Shown here piece by piece: positions 1 through 9,544 of a stretch of 48,726 nt of DNA; positions within the stretch are counted from its first letter, which is position 1, and every line of letters begins with the position of its first letter. The stretch spans positions 1 through 48,726 of the forward strand of contig NZ_WTVS01000045.1 in NCBI RefSeq assembly GCF_012911005.2, in the 5' to 3' direction. Made by a program: the position numbers and the translations under genes. The DNA is from Aromatoleum toluolicum. Lineage in GTDB: Bacteria; Pseudomonadota; Gammaproteobacteria; Burkholderiales; Rhodocyclaceae. Under the pieces are notes generated by a model. It was given only the letters and a program-made list of their open reading frames with translations. It searched no databases and was not told the origin of the DNA.

Positions 1-14
1 GTGCTGCACGCTAG

Positions 15-176
15 CTCCCTCCCCTTCAAGGGGGCGGAGGCGGGGTTTCGTGGAGCACCGCTCCGCGCCGCCGCAGCGGCGGAGCGAAGCGGAGACTCCC
101 GGGTTGGGGTGGGGATGGGTTAAGCAGGCGCCGCAGAAACCCATCCCCCTCCTAACCTCCCCCTTGAAGGGGGAGG
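15..176. repeat. Dispersed palindromic repeat, left copy
   Basis: This non-coding stretch contains nested inverted repeats: 111-121 pairs perfectly with 138-148 (GGGGATGGGTT against AACCCATCCCC), a GC-rich hairpin lies around 61-95, and a near-perfect palindrome sits at 156-176. The outer edges (CTCCC-CTTCAAGGGGG and CCCCCTTGAAGGGGGAG) are related to each other. A second copy in the same orientation starts at 48585, aligned without gaps at an offset of 48,570. It behaves like a REP/BIME- or MITE-type intergenic element. No ORF in it looks real. Confidence 0.7.
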
Positions 177-241
177 AACAAGGTGCCCGAGGCAGCCGGC
201 GTGAATTCGACTGCCGCGCTAATAATCCGCCCCGGCTGCGC

Positions 242-1375
242 TCAGTCGCGCCGCGCGCGCTCGTAGCGCTGACGCCAGTCGCGCCGCGAGTCCTGCCACC
301 ACGCGCGGTCGAACACCCACGACAGCGTCGGCAGCAGGGGGCCGAGAAAGGTGTTCGCCAGCGACTCGCCGCCGCACACGGGGACCTCGGGATCGACGCG
401 CAGCACGCGCAGACGTTCGGCCAGCGTGGGGTGGAAGTCGGCCTCGGACGCGGCACCGGCGAACATGCTGCGGATGTCCATCGGGCCGGGTTCCGGGCGG
501 CGGAAGCCGGCAAGCACGCCCAAGCCCATCTCGCGGAAGGGGCGGATCAGCGGCTGGGGCGTGGTGCGGCTTTGCGCCATGATCTTGCGCCAATAGTCCT
601 CATTGAGGAAACGCTCCTTCAACGCGACCTCGACGAGCGCCTCGCCGACCCGCTGCGCACCGACCACGCGCGCCGCGCCGGCATCGGCCTCGAACTCTTC
701 GAGGCGCGACAGGCGCATCGCGGCGCGCAGGTCACCCGCGGTCCAGTTGTCCAGCGCGCGACCGAGGCGCGGCGCATCCTCGATGCAGCGGTCGAGGGCG
801 CGGAACCACCATGCACGCAGGTGGCCCCACCAGCCGTCCAGCCCGCGGCGCTGCGCCGCAAGATGGGCGAACTCGTGCGCGAGGATTGCGCGGAACTGGC
901 GCCGGGTCACGCTGTGGGCCAGCGGCAGGCCGATCATCAGATGGGTTTCCAACGGACCGATCCAGCCCCAGCGGGGGCGCTGCAGGATTGCTGCATTCAT
1001 GTCGCCAACGACCCACACCGCGTCGATGCGGATTCCGCCGAAACGGTTGCCGGTGCGCTCGATGAGGCGGAACAGCCCTTCCGCGAGCTCCTCCGGCAGG
1101 CGCACGCCGTCGGGCCGGGCTACCGGCGCGAACAGCCAGCCGCACACCAGCACGCACGAGGCCGTCGCGATCAGGAAGCTGACGACCGCGGCCAGGGCCC
1201 AAACCACGTTGCCCGCAACCAGGGCAGACCAGGTGCCCCCCACCAGCAGCACCACGATGGCACCCAGGGCGAGCGCGAGCAGCCCCAATGCGGAGAGGCC
1301 CGCCGTGGCGCGCAGACCAAGCCTGCGAGCAAGACGTGCGCGAGTGCGCGAGAGGCGGTTTTGGACAGCTGCCAT
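242..1375 (-). CDS. M48-like membrane zinc metallopeptidase
   Basis: A protein of about 377 residues with two hydrophobic segments near the N-terminus (about residues 25-45 and 55-80) followed by a cytosolic or periplasmic peptidase region. The HEFAH sequence is the HExxH zinc/catalytic motif, and EEFEAD about 65 residues later supplies the expected third zinc ligand (Glu), as in family M48 (HtpX/Ste24/YfgC relatives). It differs from HtpX in the length of the C-terminal part, so the substrate is unknown. The ATG at 1375 is preferred over an in-frame GTG at 1384 because a GGGGT stretch lies a few bases upstream. The gene is transcribed divergently from the helicase gene. The family call is firm; no specific role is supported. 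Confidence 0.75.
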   Translation of the reverse strand: MAAVQNRLSRTRARLARRLGLRATAGLSALGLLALALGAIVVLLVGGTWSALVAGNVVWALAAVVSFLIATASCVLVCGWLFAPVARPDGVRLPEELAEGLFRLIERTGNRFGGIRIDAVWVVGDMNAAILQRPRWGWIGPLETHLMIGLPLAHSVTRRQFRAILAHEFAHLAAQRRGLDGWWGHLRAWWFRALDRCIEDAPRLGRALDNWTAGDLRAAMRLSRLEEFEADAGAARVVGAQRVGEALVEVALKERFLNEDYWRKIMAQSRTTPQPLIRPFREMGLGVLAGFRRPEPGPMDIRSMFAGAASEADFHPTLAERLRVLRVDPEVPVCGGESLANTFLGPLLPTLSWVFDRAWWQDSRRDWRQRYERARRD

Positions 1376-1527
1376 GCTTGGCACCCCGATAAACCATGAT
1401 CGAAACGCGGAATATACTTAACAAGAAGTAAGCGCAACATTGCACCTTAGTAATACACACACCAACAATTTGCATATAAATCAATGTGAAAGGCGCACAA
1501 ACCGGAGGGAATTGCCTTACAGGACCC

Positions 1528-1557
1528 TTGTTGCACTGCAGGAAACCTGTGTACAAT
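1528..1557 (+). promoter_or_regulatory. Candidate sigma70 promoter of rhlE
   Basis: In the AT-richer gap between the metallopeptidase and helicase genes, TTGTTG (1528-1533) and TACAAT (1552-1557) are separated by 18 bp, upstream of a leader of roughly 130 nt that contains a T8 run near 1619. The remainder of the 1376-1698 gap holds no credible gene. Long leaders are common for DEAD-box helicase genes induced by cold, but no cold-box was identified. This is a sequence match only. Confidence 0.4.
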
Positions 1558-1698
1558 TACAACACCTGTGTCCTTGGCCAATCGGCCGCAGGCCCTCCGC
1601 TAACATCCTGTGGCGACCCTTTTTTTGGTCGCACTACCCCGCCCGCCTCGATTGGTGTCGCTCTAACGCAGCGACAGGCCGTCGCTGGAGCATCCTTC

Positions 1699-3258
<1,560 letters not shown>

Positions 3259-3271
3259 GCGTCACCGCGAC

Positions 3272-3297
3272 GGGTGCGGTTCAGCTACGCCGCACCC
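3272..3297. terminator. Hairpin between convergent genes
   Basis: GGGTGCGG (3272-3279) pairs with CCGCACCC (3290-3297) across a 10-nt loop, in the junction between the rhlE stop and the 3' end of the leftward rquA-like gene. There is no T-run directly after it on either strand, so it is a weak terminator at best. The better candidate for rhlE lies just downstream. Confidence 0.35.
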
Positions 3298-4048
3298 CGA
3301 CGACCTTTTGATAGAGACCACCGAACAAGGTGGTCTTTTTCCATGCGAACTCCTCGCCCAACGGCGACAGCGCCGTGATATCGGTGTCGAGCAGCGAGGG
3401 CGCAAACGGCTCGAGCCAGCGGAACACCTGCGCCATGACCGGGCGCAGGGGGTGCCAGGGCCGGGTGCGGTGGTAATCGACGAACACGATCTTGCCGCCC
3501 GGCTCGACCGCCCCGAGGAGGTTGTGCACGATGCACGCGCGCTCGAGCGGCGGCACTTCATGCAGCAGGAAGAAGCAGCACACGGCTTCGTGCGACGCGG
3601 CCGCGAGGCAATCGGGCCGCGCCAGATCGCCTTGACGTACCTCGGCGTGCGCGAGGCCGTCGAGCTTGCGGCGGGCGTTCGCGACCTGGATCGGCGCCAC
3701 GTCGACGACGTCGAGCGCCCCGTTGCAGCCGACACGCTCGGCGAGCAGGCGCGAGAACGGGCCATAGACGCACGCCGCCTGCAACAGACGCTGTCCCGGA
3801 GCGAACTCCTCGACCGCTGCGCGCATCAGGCGCCACGCATTGCCCCACAGGATGGCCGAAACGACCCATTCCCGGTCCAGCCAGGGCAGGGTGCGGTGGC
3901 TGAGATAGGCCCAGTGATAGGTGCGCGACAGGTAGGACGGCACCGCACAGGCTTTTGTCACGGGCTGCATCATGGCGGAATCTGCAGAAATCTGTGTCAT
4001 ACCCGCCAGCATAACCGGATCCGCTGGCGCGCGGAACGCCGACTGCAT
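3281..4048 (-). CDS. rquA: Rhodoquinone biosynthesis enzyme RquA-like (SAM-binding fold)
   Basis: Up to 255 aa, class I methyltransferase fold. Instead of the usual GxGxG nucleotide loop, motif I reads LLQAACVYGPFS, and the protein carries VPSYLSRTYHWAY, ILWGN, DVVDVAPIQVANARRKL, CCFFLLHEVP, VFVDYHR-RPWHPL and a terminal FGGLYQKVVG. As I recall the family, these are the hallmarks of RquA, which uses SAM as amino donor to convert ubiquinone to rhodoquinone for fumarate respiration at low oxygen. The protein is probably membrane-associated. Start codon uncertain: in-frame ATGs at 4048, 4012 and 4000 all lack a good ribosome site, and 4000 would give the more usual short N-terminus. It is divergent from the B12 operon and convergent with rhlE, so apparently monocistronic. 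The alternative is a generic UbiE/COQ5-like methyltransferase. Confidence 0.75.
   Translation of the reverse strand: MQSAFRAPADPVMLAGMTQISADSAMMQPVTKACAVPSYLSRTYHWAYLSHRTLPWLDREWVVSAILWGNAWRLMRAAVEEFAPGQRLLQAACVYGPFSRLLAERVGCNGALDVVDVAPIQVANARRKLDGLAHAEVRQGDLARPDCLAAASHEAVCCFFLLHEVPPLERACIVHNLLGAVEPGGKIVFVDYHRTRPWHPLRPVMAQVFRWLEPFAPSLLDTDITALSPLGEEFAWKKTTLFGGLYQKVVGVRRS
3316..3340 (+). terminator. Intrinsic terminator of rhlE
   Basis: GACCACC (3316-3322), a 6-nt loop and GGTGGTC (3329-3335) are followed directly by TTTTT (3336-3340), the textbook layout for a rho-independent terminator reading rightward. It lies wholly inside the coding sequence of the last residues of the opposite-strand rquA-like gene, where it encodes part of the KKTTLFGGLYQK segment. 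Confidence 0.7.
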
Positions 4049-4142
4049 ACGCCCGGAGTATTCCGGGAAAGTGGACTACCCGGTTAGGGCAGGCGGCGCG
4101 AAATCGCTTGCCGGATCGGCTGCCGAATGACGTAACGGCAAC

Positions 4143-4171
4143 TTGCGCGCCCGGCGCGCTTCCCCTATTCT
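4143..4171 (+). promoter_or_regulatory. Candidate promoter of the cobalamin operon
   Basis: TTGCGC (4143-4148) and TATTCT (4166-4171) are spaced by exactly 17 bp and sit just upstream of the riboswitch aptamer, so a transcript would start about 10 nt before the aptamer. The placement relative to the RNA element is the main support. Confidence 0.5.
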
Positions 4172-4188
4172 CCGCGTTGAATTCGATC

Positions 4189-4380
4189 CGGGTTCCCCGC
4201 CGCGCAGCCGCGTGACGGGGTGAAACGGGAAGTCCGGTGACGTCGGAGGACACGCTCCTTCGACCAGTCCGGCGCAGCCCCCGCTGCTGTAAGCCTGACG
4301 GATCCGCCACACGCCACTGAGCCTTGCGCTCGGGAAGGCGGCGGAATCCGGTGGAAGGCGAGCCAGAAGACCGGCCCGAT
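4189..4380 (+). promoter_or_regulatory. Cobalamin (B12) riboswitch
   Basis: The conserved blocks of the adenosylcobalamin aptamer occur in order: GGGAA-GTCC-GGTG (4227-4239), a CAGCCCCCGCTGCTGTAAG-type core (around 4275-4292), GCCACTGAGC (around 4313), GGGAAGGCGG (around 4332) and the B12-box AGCCAGAAGACCGGCC (4361-4376). About 190 bases separate it from the first ATG of the operon at 4573. That stretch (4381-4572) shows no gene and presumably holds the expression platform. Ligand binding is expected to switch off the corrin genes downstream. Confidence 0.93.
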
Positions 4381-4572
4381 CGATTTGGAAGGTTTGTGCC
4401 CCGGGGTGTGGGCTTGCCGACTGGAATCCGATCGCGTCTGTCACGGGCCTCAAGCGCCCGAACGCAGCCACTCATCGACCCAGCCTCAAGCTGCGCCCGA
4501 CCGTGCCGTCCGTCGGCGCCGTCGGCTGTCGCCATCCCCCGGTGCTTGTTCAATGCACTCGCGGGGAGCCGT

Positions 4573-5382
4573 ATGCATTCCAAGTCCTTGCCGGGAACCG
4601 TGTGCTTCGTCGGCGCCGGTCCGGGCGATCCGGACCTGATCACCGTAAAGGGTCGCCGCCTGCTCGAGCAGGCGGGCGGGATCCTGTTCGCCGGCTCGCT
4701 GGTCGACCAGGCGGCGACGCTCCATGCGCCGGAAGGCTGCGCGATCCGCGATTCGAAGGACATGACGCTCGAGGAGATGAGCGCGTGGCTGATCGACGCG
4801 GCATCCCGCCACGAAACCGTCGTGCGGCTGCAGACCGGCGACCCCGGTCTGTATGGCGCGCTCGTCGAAATGACGCGGCTGCTCGATGCGGCCGGCGTGC
4901 CGTGGAAGGTCGTACCGGGGGTGTCCTCGGCGCTGGCCTCGGCCGCCGCGGCGGGCGAGACGCTGACGCTGCCGGAAGTCACGCAAACGGTGATCCTGAC
5001 GCGCGTCGCCGGGCGCACGCCGATGCCCGCGGGCGAGGAACTCGACGCGCTGGCCGCGCACCGCACGACGCTGTGCATCTTCCTGTCGATCACGCTGCTG
5101 CACGAGGTGCAGGACGCGCTGCGCCGCGCCGGCTGGCCGGAGGACGCGCCAATCCTGGTCGTGCAGAAGGCGAGCTGGCCGGGCGAGGAGAAGATCGTCC
5201 GCGGCACGCTCGCCGACATCAAGAAGAAGTGCCAGGCGGAGAAGATCGCCGCGCAGGCGATGATCATCGCGAGCCCCGCACTGGGCGCCCGCGACTGGCC
5301 CGAGATCGCCCGTTCCAAACTCTACGACCCGGCTTTCAGCCACCGCTTCCGCCGGGCCACCGTCACGGAAGACGCATCATGA
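4573..5382 (+). CDS. cbiF: Cobalt-precorrin-4 C11-methyltransferase (CbiF/CobM)
   Basis: This enzyme methylates C11 of the corrin precursor using SAM. The protein is 269 aa and belongs to the tetrapyrrole methylase family: VGAGPGDPDLITVKG at the N-terminus is the SAM-binding signature, followed by LQTGDPGLYG and VPGVSSALASAA, typical of CbiF/CobM. The ATG at 4573 follows GGGGAG and matches the family N-terminus; the frame is open further upstream into the leader, but that part is not protein-like. It is the first gene of the riboswitch-controlled operon, and its stop overlaps the start of cbiX by four bases (ATGA at 5379-5382), implying translational coupling. Confidence 0.93.
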   Translation: MHSKSLPGTVCFVGAGPGDPDLITVKGRRLLEQAGGILFAGSLVDQAATLHAPEGCAIRDSKDMTLEEMSAWLIDAASRHETVVRLQTGDPGLYGALVEMTRLLDAAGVPWKVVPGVSSALASAAAAGETLTLPEVTQTVILTRVAGRTPMPAGEELDALAAHRTTLCIFLSITLLHEVQDALRRAGWPEDAPILVVQKASWPGEEKIVRGTLADIKKKCQAEKIAAQAMIIASPALGARDWPEIARSKLYDPAFSHRFRRATVTEDAS

Positions 5383-6332
5383 ACGACACCACGATCCTGC
5401 TGGTCGGGCACGGCTCGCGCAACCGCGCGGGCAACGACGAGATCGAACGCTTTGCCGCCGAGTGGCGCGCACGCCGCCGGGAGTGGCGCATCGAGGCCTG
5501 CTTCATCGAGTACGCCGACGTGCTGCTCGATACGGGGCTCGACCGCGCTGCGACAGGTGCTGCACGCGTGATCGTGATCCCCTTCATCCTCAACGCCGCG
5601 GGCCACGTGAAGATGGAGATCCCGGCGGCGATCGAGCAAGCGCGCGAGCGTCACCCCGGCGTCGCGTTCGAATGCACCCGCCACCTCGGCATGGGACGCG
5701 AGATCTTCAAGGTGCTGATGGGCCAGCTCGAGCGCCTGATGCGCGCGCTGCACATGCCTGATCCCTGCACCACCGGCGTGATCCTGCTCGGTCGCGGGTC
5801 GTCGGACGCCGGCGCGAACGGCGAGCTCGCGAAGATGGCGCGCTGGATCTTCGAGGACACCGATCACGAGCTCGTCGAGCTCGCCTTCACCGGCGTGACC
5901 TGGCCGCGACTGGAAACCGCCGTGCAGCGCCAGGTGCGCCTCGGCATGACGCAGATCGCCGTGGTGCCGGTGTATCTCTTCACCGGCGTGCTGATCGAGC
6001 GCATCGACGCGCAGCTCGCACGCCTGCGCGCACAGTACCCGCAGATCGCGTTCGCGCTCGGCACGCATTTCGGTTTCGACGCGGGCATCTTCGAACTGGT
6101 CGAGGCGCGCGTTGCGGACGCGGAAGGCGATGGAGAGGCCCTGCTCGAGTGCGACGGCTGCAAGTATCGCCTCGCCGCCGAGGCCGAACACCTGCACGAC
6201 CACAGCCACACCGCAGGCCATCACGACCACGCCCACGATCACGGTCAGATGCATCACCACCACGAGCACGGCCACGGCTGCGCCCACCCCCACGCACCGC
6301 ACGCCGGCTGCGCCCACCCCGCCCACGCCTGA
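5379..6332 (+). CDS. cbiX: Sirohydrochlorin cobaltochelatase CbiX, long form with His/Cys-rich tail
   Basis: Inserts Co2+ into sirohydrochlorin, the committed step of the cobalt-early pathway. Two chelatase half-domains are visible: LLVGHGSRNRAGN (His10 region, the catalytic half) and ILLGRGSSDAGANG near residue 130, in which the His is replaced by Arg. CDGCKYR near residue 256 resembles the Cys pair that holds an Fe-S cluster in long CbiX proteins. The last 50 residues are extremely His-rich with interspersed Cys (HDHSHTAGHHDHAHDHG, then GCAHPHAPHAGCAHP), a likely cobalt store or delivery segment. At 317 aa it is clearly longer than the short archaeal CbiX. The assignment is firm; the role of the tail is inferred from composition. 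Confidence 0.93.
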   Translation: MNDTTILLVGHGSRNRAGNDEIERFAAEWRARRREWRIEACFIEYADVLLDTGLDRAATGAARVIVIPFILNAAGHVKMEIPAAIEQARERHPGVAFECTRHLGMGREIFKVLMGQLERLMRALHMPDPCTTGVILLGRGSSDAGANGELAKMARWIFEDTDHELVELAFTGVTWPRLETAVQRQVRLGMTQIAVVPVYLFTGVLIERIDAQLARLRAQYPQIAFALGTHFGFDAGIFELVEARVADAEGDGEALLECDGCKYRLAAEAEHLHDHSHTAGHHDHAHDHGQMHHHHEHGHGCAHPHAPHAGCAHPAHA

Positions 6333-6335
6333 ACC

Positions 6336-7022
6336 ATGCACAGCAACGTCGTCACCGAACAGCTCACCGCCGCCGGACGCGCGATCGAGCACGATTCCTT
6401 CGCGATCATCGACGCCGAGGTCGGGCGCCACGACTACCGGGCGGAGCAGTGGCCGGTCGTCCGCCGCATGATCCACGCCAACGCGGACTTCGAATTCAAC
6501 GGCCTGACCGACTTCCACGCGGACGCGGTCGCGGCGGGTCTTGGGGCGATCCTCGCCGGCGGCACGCGCATCGTCGCCGACGTCGAGATGATCTGCGTCG
6601 GCCTGTCGGCCTCGCGCCTCGCGCACTTCGGCATGCGCACGCACCAGTTCATCTCCGACGCGGACGTGATCGAGCAGGCGAAGGCCGAGGAAACCACGCG
6701 CGCCGTGCAGGCGATGCGCAAGGCGCACCGTCAGGGGCTGCTGGACGGCGCGATCGTGGGCATCGGCAACGCGCCGACGGCGCTGATCGAAGTCGTGCGC
6801 CTGATCCGCGAGGAAGGCGCGCAGCCCGCGCTGGTCGTCGGCATGCCGGTCGGATTCGTGTCGGCGGCCGAATCGAAGGACCTGATGGCGGAAGTCGCGG
6901 ACGTGCCGTGGATCGTGATCCGCGGCCGCAAGGGCGGCTCGACGCTGGTCGTCGCGGCGATCCATGCGCTGCTGGGCTTGGCCGAGGCGCGCCAGCGCGA
7001 GCAACAGGCGCCGGCGGCGTAA
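6336..7022 (+). CDS. cbiC: Cobalt-precorrin-8X methylmutase CbiC/CobH
   Basis: Moves the C11 methyl group to C12 of the corrin ring, giving cobyrinate. The 228-aa protein matches the whole family length: VVRRMIHANADFEF supplies the catalytic His, DVEMICVGLSASRL and VGIGNAPTALIEV are conserved, and the chain ends near IRGRKGGSTLVVAAIHALL. The start ATG at 6336 lies 3 bases after the cbiX stop codon, within the operon. Nothing unusual was seen. Confidence 0.93.
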   Translation: MHSNVVTEQLTAAGRAIEHDSFAIIDAEVGRHDYRAEQWPVVRRMIHANADFEFNGLTDFHADAVAAGLGAILAGGTRIVADVEMICVGLSASRLAHFGMRTHQFISDADVIEQAKAEETTRAVQAMRKAHRQGLLDGAIVGIGNAPTALIEVVRLIREEGAQPALVVGMPVGFVSAAESKDLMAEVADVPWIVIRGRKGGSTLVVAAIHALLGLAEARQREQQAPAA

Positions 7023-7037
7023 GCGGGGACGCGATCG

Positions 7038-8201
7038 ATGGCAGCAGGCCACGTCTTGCCGGAGAAGGTACGCAAGGGCGATGCGAAGCGCGAGCGCGGC
7101 AACCGCACGGGCTTCACGACCGGCGCGAACTCGGCCGCCGCCGCGACCGCGGCGACGCTCGGCCTCGCGCAGGGTGAAGTCCCGGCCGAGATCGAGTGCG
7201 TGCTGCCGAACACGATGCACGTGACTTTTCGCATCACCGACGGGCGCGTCGAAGGCGACTCGGCCCACGCGGTGAGTATCAAGGACGCGGGCGACGACCC
7301 GGACGCGACCGACAAGGCGCATCTCACCGCGGACGTGCGGCGCATCCCGAACGGCGGCGGCGAAGTGATCCTGAAGGGCGGACCGGGTGTCGGTGTGGTC
7401 ACGAAGCCCGGTCTCGGCCTCGAAGTCGGCGGTCCGGCGATCAATCCGGTGCCGCGCAGGAACATCTGCGACAACGTCGCGCGCGCCGGCGCCGCGATCC
7501 TCGCGGCCGGCGACAGCCTCGAAGTGACGATCTCCGTGCCGGGCGGCGAGGAGATGGCGAAGAAGACGCTCAATGCGCGCTTGGGCATCCTCGGCGGCAT
7601 CTCGATCCTCGGTACGACGGGCATCGTGCGCCCCTACTCGACCGCGGCCTTCCGCGCGAGCGTGATCCAGGCGGTCGACGTCGCCGCGAACCAGGGCCAG
7701 ACGACGGTCGTGTTCACGACCGGCGGGCGTACCGAGAAGTGCGCAATGCGCGAATTCCCCGAGCTCGACGAGGCCTGCTTCGTGCAGATGGGCGACTTCG
7801 TGAAGGCGGCCTTCACGACCGCGGTCAGGCAGGGCATGCAGCGCATCGTCGTCGGCGCGATGGTCGGCAAGCTGACCAAGATCGCACAGGGCCTGTCGGT
7901 GACGCACGCCTGGCGCGAGGAGATCGACCGCCAGCTGATCGCGGATGCCGCGACCGAAGTCGGCGCGCCGTCGGAGGTCGTCGAGCAGATCCGCGCCGCC
8001 GAGACCGCGCGCTTCGCCGCCGAGAGCCTCGCCGAACTGGGGCTCACCGTGCCCTTCCACCGCGCGCTCGCGGTCCGTGCGATCCGCAGCCTGCGCGAAC
8101 GCTACCCCGGCCCGCACCGCCTCACCGTGCTCGCCTGCAATTTCGAAGGCGTGCCCATCGTCACCGTGGAGGAATCCGAATGTCTGACCCTCGCTGCCTG
8201 A
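7038..8201 (+). CDS. cbiD: Cobalt-precorrin-5B C1-methyltransferase CbiD
   Basis: CbiD is specific to the cobalt-early (anaerobic) pathway, where it methylates C1 after CbiG has opened the lactone. Family landmarks in the 387-aa product are RTGFTTGANSAAAATAA near residue 23, ILGTTGIVRPYS in the middle and TTGGRTEKCA with the following acidic stretch. The first 20 residues before RGNRTGFTTG are slightly longer than in many homologues, so a later start is possible, but no better initiation site is seen. It overlaps the following cbiET by 22 bp, in another frame. Confidence 0.92.
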   Translation: MAAGHVLPEKVRKGDAKRERGNRTGFTTGANSAAAATAATLGLAQGEVPAEIECVLPNTMHVTFRITDGRVEGDSAHAVSIKDAGDDPDATDKAHLTADVRRIPNGGGEVILKGGPGVGVVTKPGLGLEVGGPAINPVPRRNICDNVARAGAAILAAGDSLEVTISVPGGEEMAKKTLNARLGILGGISILGTTGIVRPYSTAAFRASVIQAVDVAANQGQTTVVFTTGGRTEKCAMREFPELDEACFVQMGDFVKAAFTTAVRQGMQRIVVGAMVGKLTKIAQGLSVTHAWREEIDRQLIADAATEVGAPSEVVEQIRAAETARFAAESLAELGLTVPFHRALAVRAIRSLRERYPGPHRLTVLACNFEGVPIVTVEESECLTLAA

Positions 8202-9544
8202 TCCTGGGCATCCTCGACGACGGCTGGGACGGCCTGTCGGCCGCCGGCCGCGCGCGTCTCGCTGCCAGCCGTGTCGTGATCGGCGCGCGCCGCACGCTGG
8301 ATCTCGTCGCGCCGCATCTCGGTGCCGAAGTCGAGCTGCGCGACATGGACGGCGCGCTCGGCAAGACGCCGGAATGGGTACGCGCGGCGCTCGCCGACCA
8401 CCTGGCGGTCACCGTGCTCGCGACCGGCGATCCGCTATGCCATGGGATCGCGCGCTTCCTGATCGACAAGATTGGCGCAGCGAGCGTGGAAGTGCTGCCG
8501 GCGCCGTCGACGATCGCGATCGCCTGTGCACGGCTGAAGAAGCCGTGGCAGGACGCGGCGACCCGCTCCTGCCACGGCACCGATGCCGGCGAATGGCACA
8601 CCGGCGCGACGCCCGGCCACGGCCTGTACGGAATCGTGCGCGCGGTCGCGGAACACGAGCGCGTGGCCGCCTTCACGAGCCCGGCGAACAGCCCGGGCCG
8701 CATCGCACGCGCTCTCCTCGCGGCAGGCTACGGTGCCGACCTGCGCATCTCGGTCGCTGCGCGCCTGTGTCTGCCCGACGAGGAAATCTTCGCCGACCTC
8801 ACGCTCGCGGAGGCCGCGGAACACGAGTTCCCGCACCCCAACATCGCCGTCATCGACTGGAAAAAACCGCAGAAAAAACCGGGGACAGACCACGGTTTTC
8901 CGGAAGGAAACCGTGGTCTGTCCCCGGTTTATTCACGCGCGGTTTTCGGTTTCGAGGACGGTGACTTCGTGCAGCGCCACCCGGAAAAGGGGCTGATTAC
9001 CAAGCTCGAAGCGCGCGCGGTGTCGCTCGCGAAACTCGGGCTGCGCACCGACAGCCTGGTGTGGGACATCGGCGCCGGCTCAGGCTCCGTCGGGCTCGAG
9101 GCCTCGCGCATCGCCCGCCTCGGCCACGTCTGGGCGATCGAGAAGAACACCGGCGACGCCGCGAACGCGCGCGAGAACGCGCAGCGCCTGCAGGCGACGA
9201 ACTACACGCTGGTCGAAGGCAAGGCGCCAGACGGCCTCGACGCGTGGCCCGATCCGGACGCAGTTTTCATCGGCGGCTCGGGCGGCGAACTCGCGGGCCT
9301 GATCGAGCTGTGCCTCGCGCGGCTGCGACCCGCCGGACGCCTCGTGATGAACTTCGTCACGCTCGAAAACCTCGCGACCGCGACGACAGCGCTCGCCGCG
9401 GCCGGCGCGGATTGGGAGGTGACGATGCTGTCGGCCGCGCGCAGCCAGCCGATCCTCGACATGCACCGGCTGGCCGCGCAGAACCCGGTGTGGATCGTCA
9501 CCGCGCGTAAAGAACTCCCCGCTACAGAGACCAATAATGAATAA
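8180..9544 (+). CDS. cbiET: CbiE-CbiT fusion (CobL-type): precorrin-6B/7 C5- and C15-methyltransferase, decarboxylating
   Basis: A bifunctional 454-aa enzyme. Residues about 1-228 are the CbiE half (tetrapyrrole methylase fold: LATGDPLCHGIARFL, PAPSTIAIACARLKKPWQDA), which methylates C5. Residues about 255-450 are the CbiT half (class I fold with DIGAGSGSVGLEASR and AIEKN), which methylates C15 and decarboxylates the C12 acetate. The ATG at 8180 follows GGAGGAATCCG. The linker (codons about 233-251) is encoded by a perfect 23-bp-arm inverted repeat that stays in frame (see the separate entry). The stop overlaps the next start (9537-9544). Confidence 0.93.
   Translation: MSDPRCLILGILDDGWDGLSAAGRARLAASRVVIGARRTLDLVAPHLGAEVELRDMDGALGKTPEWVRAALADHLAVTVLATGDPLCHGIARFLIDKIGAASVEVLPAPSTIAIACARLKKPWQDAATRSCHGTDAGEWHTGATPGHGLYGIVRAVAEHERVAAFTSPANSPGRIARALLAAGYGADLRISVAARLCLPDEEIFADLTLAEAAEHEFPHPNIAVIDWKKPQKKPGTDHGFPEGNRGLSPVYSRAVFGFEDGDFVQRHPEKGLITKLEARAVSLAKLGLRTDSLVWDIGAGSGSVGLEASRIARLGHVWAIEKNTGDAANARENAQRLQATNYTLVEGKAPDGLDAWPDPDAVFIGGSGGELAGLIELCLARLRPAGRLVMNFVTLENLATATTALAAAGADWEVTMLSAARSQPILDMHRLAAQNPVWIVTARKELPATETNNE
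8876..8930. repeat. In-frame palindromic element in the CbiE-CbiT linker
   Basis: Left arm 8876-8898 (AAACCGGGGACAGACCACGG and on) and right arm 8908-8930 are perfect 23-bp inverted repeats around a 9-nt loop. The 55-bp element adds 18 to 19 codons without frameshift or stop, giving the unusual linker peptide around PGTDHGFPEGNRGLSP. Dispersed palindromes with a GGGGACAGACCACGG core are known to me as repeated intergenic elements in beta- and gammaproteobacteria; that is recollection, not a search. Confidence 0.85.

Noticed and set aside
5322-8117. 931-codon leftward ORF across the B12 genes
   Set aside because: A GC-driven shadow ORF opposite cbiX-cbiC-cbiD, low-complexity and rich in Arg, Ala and Asp.
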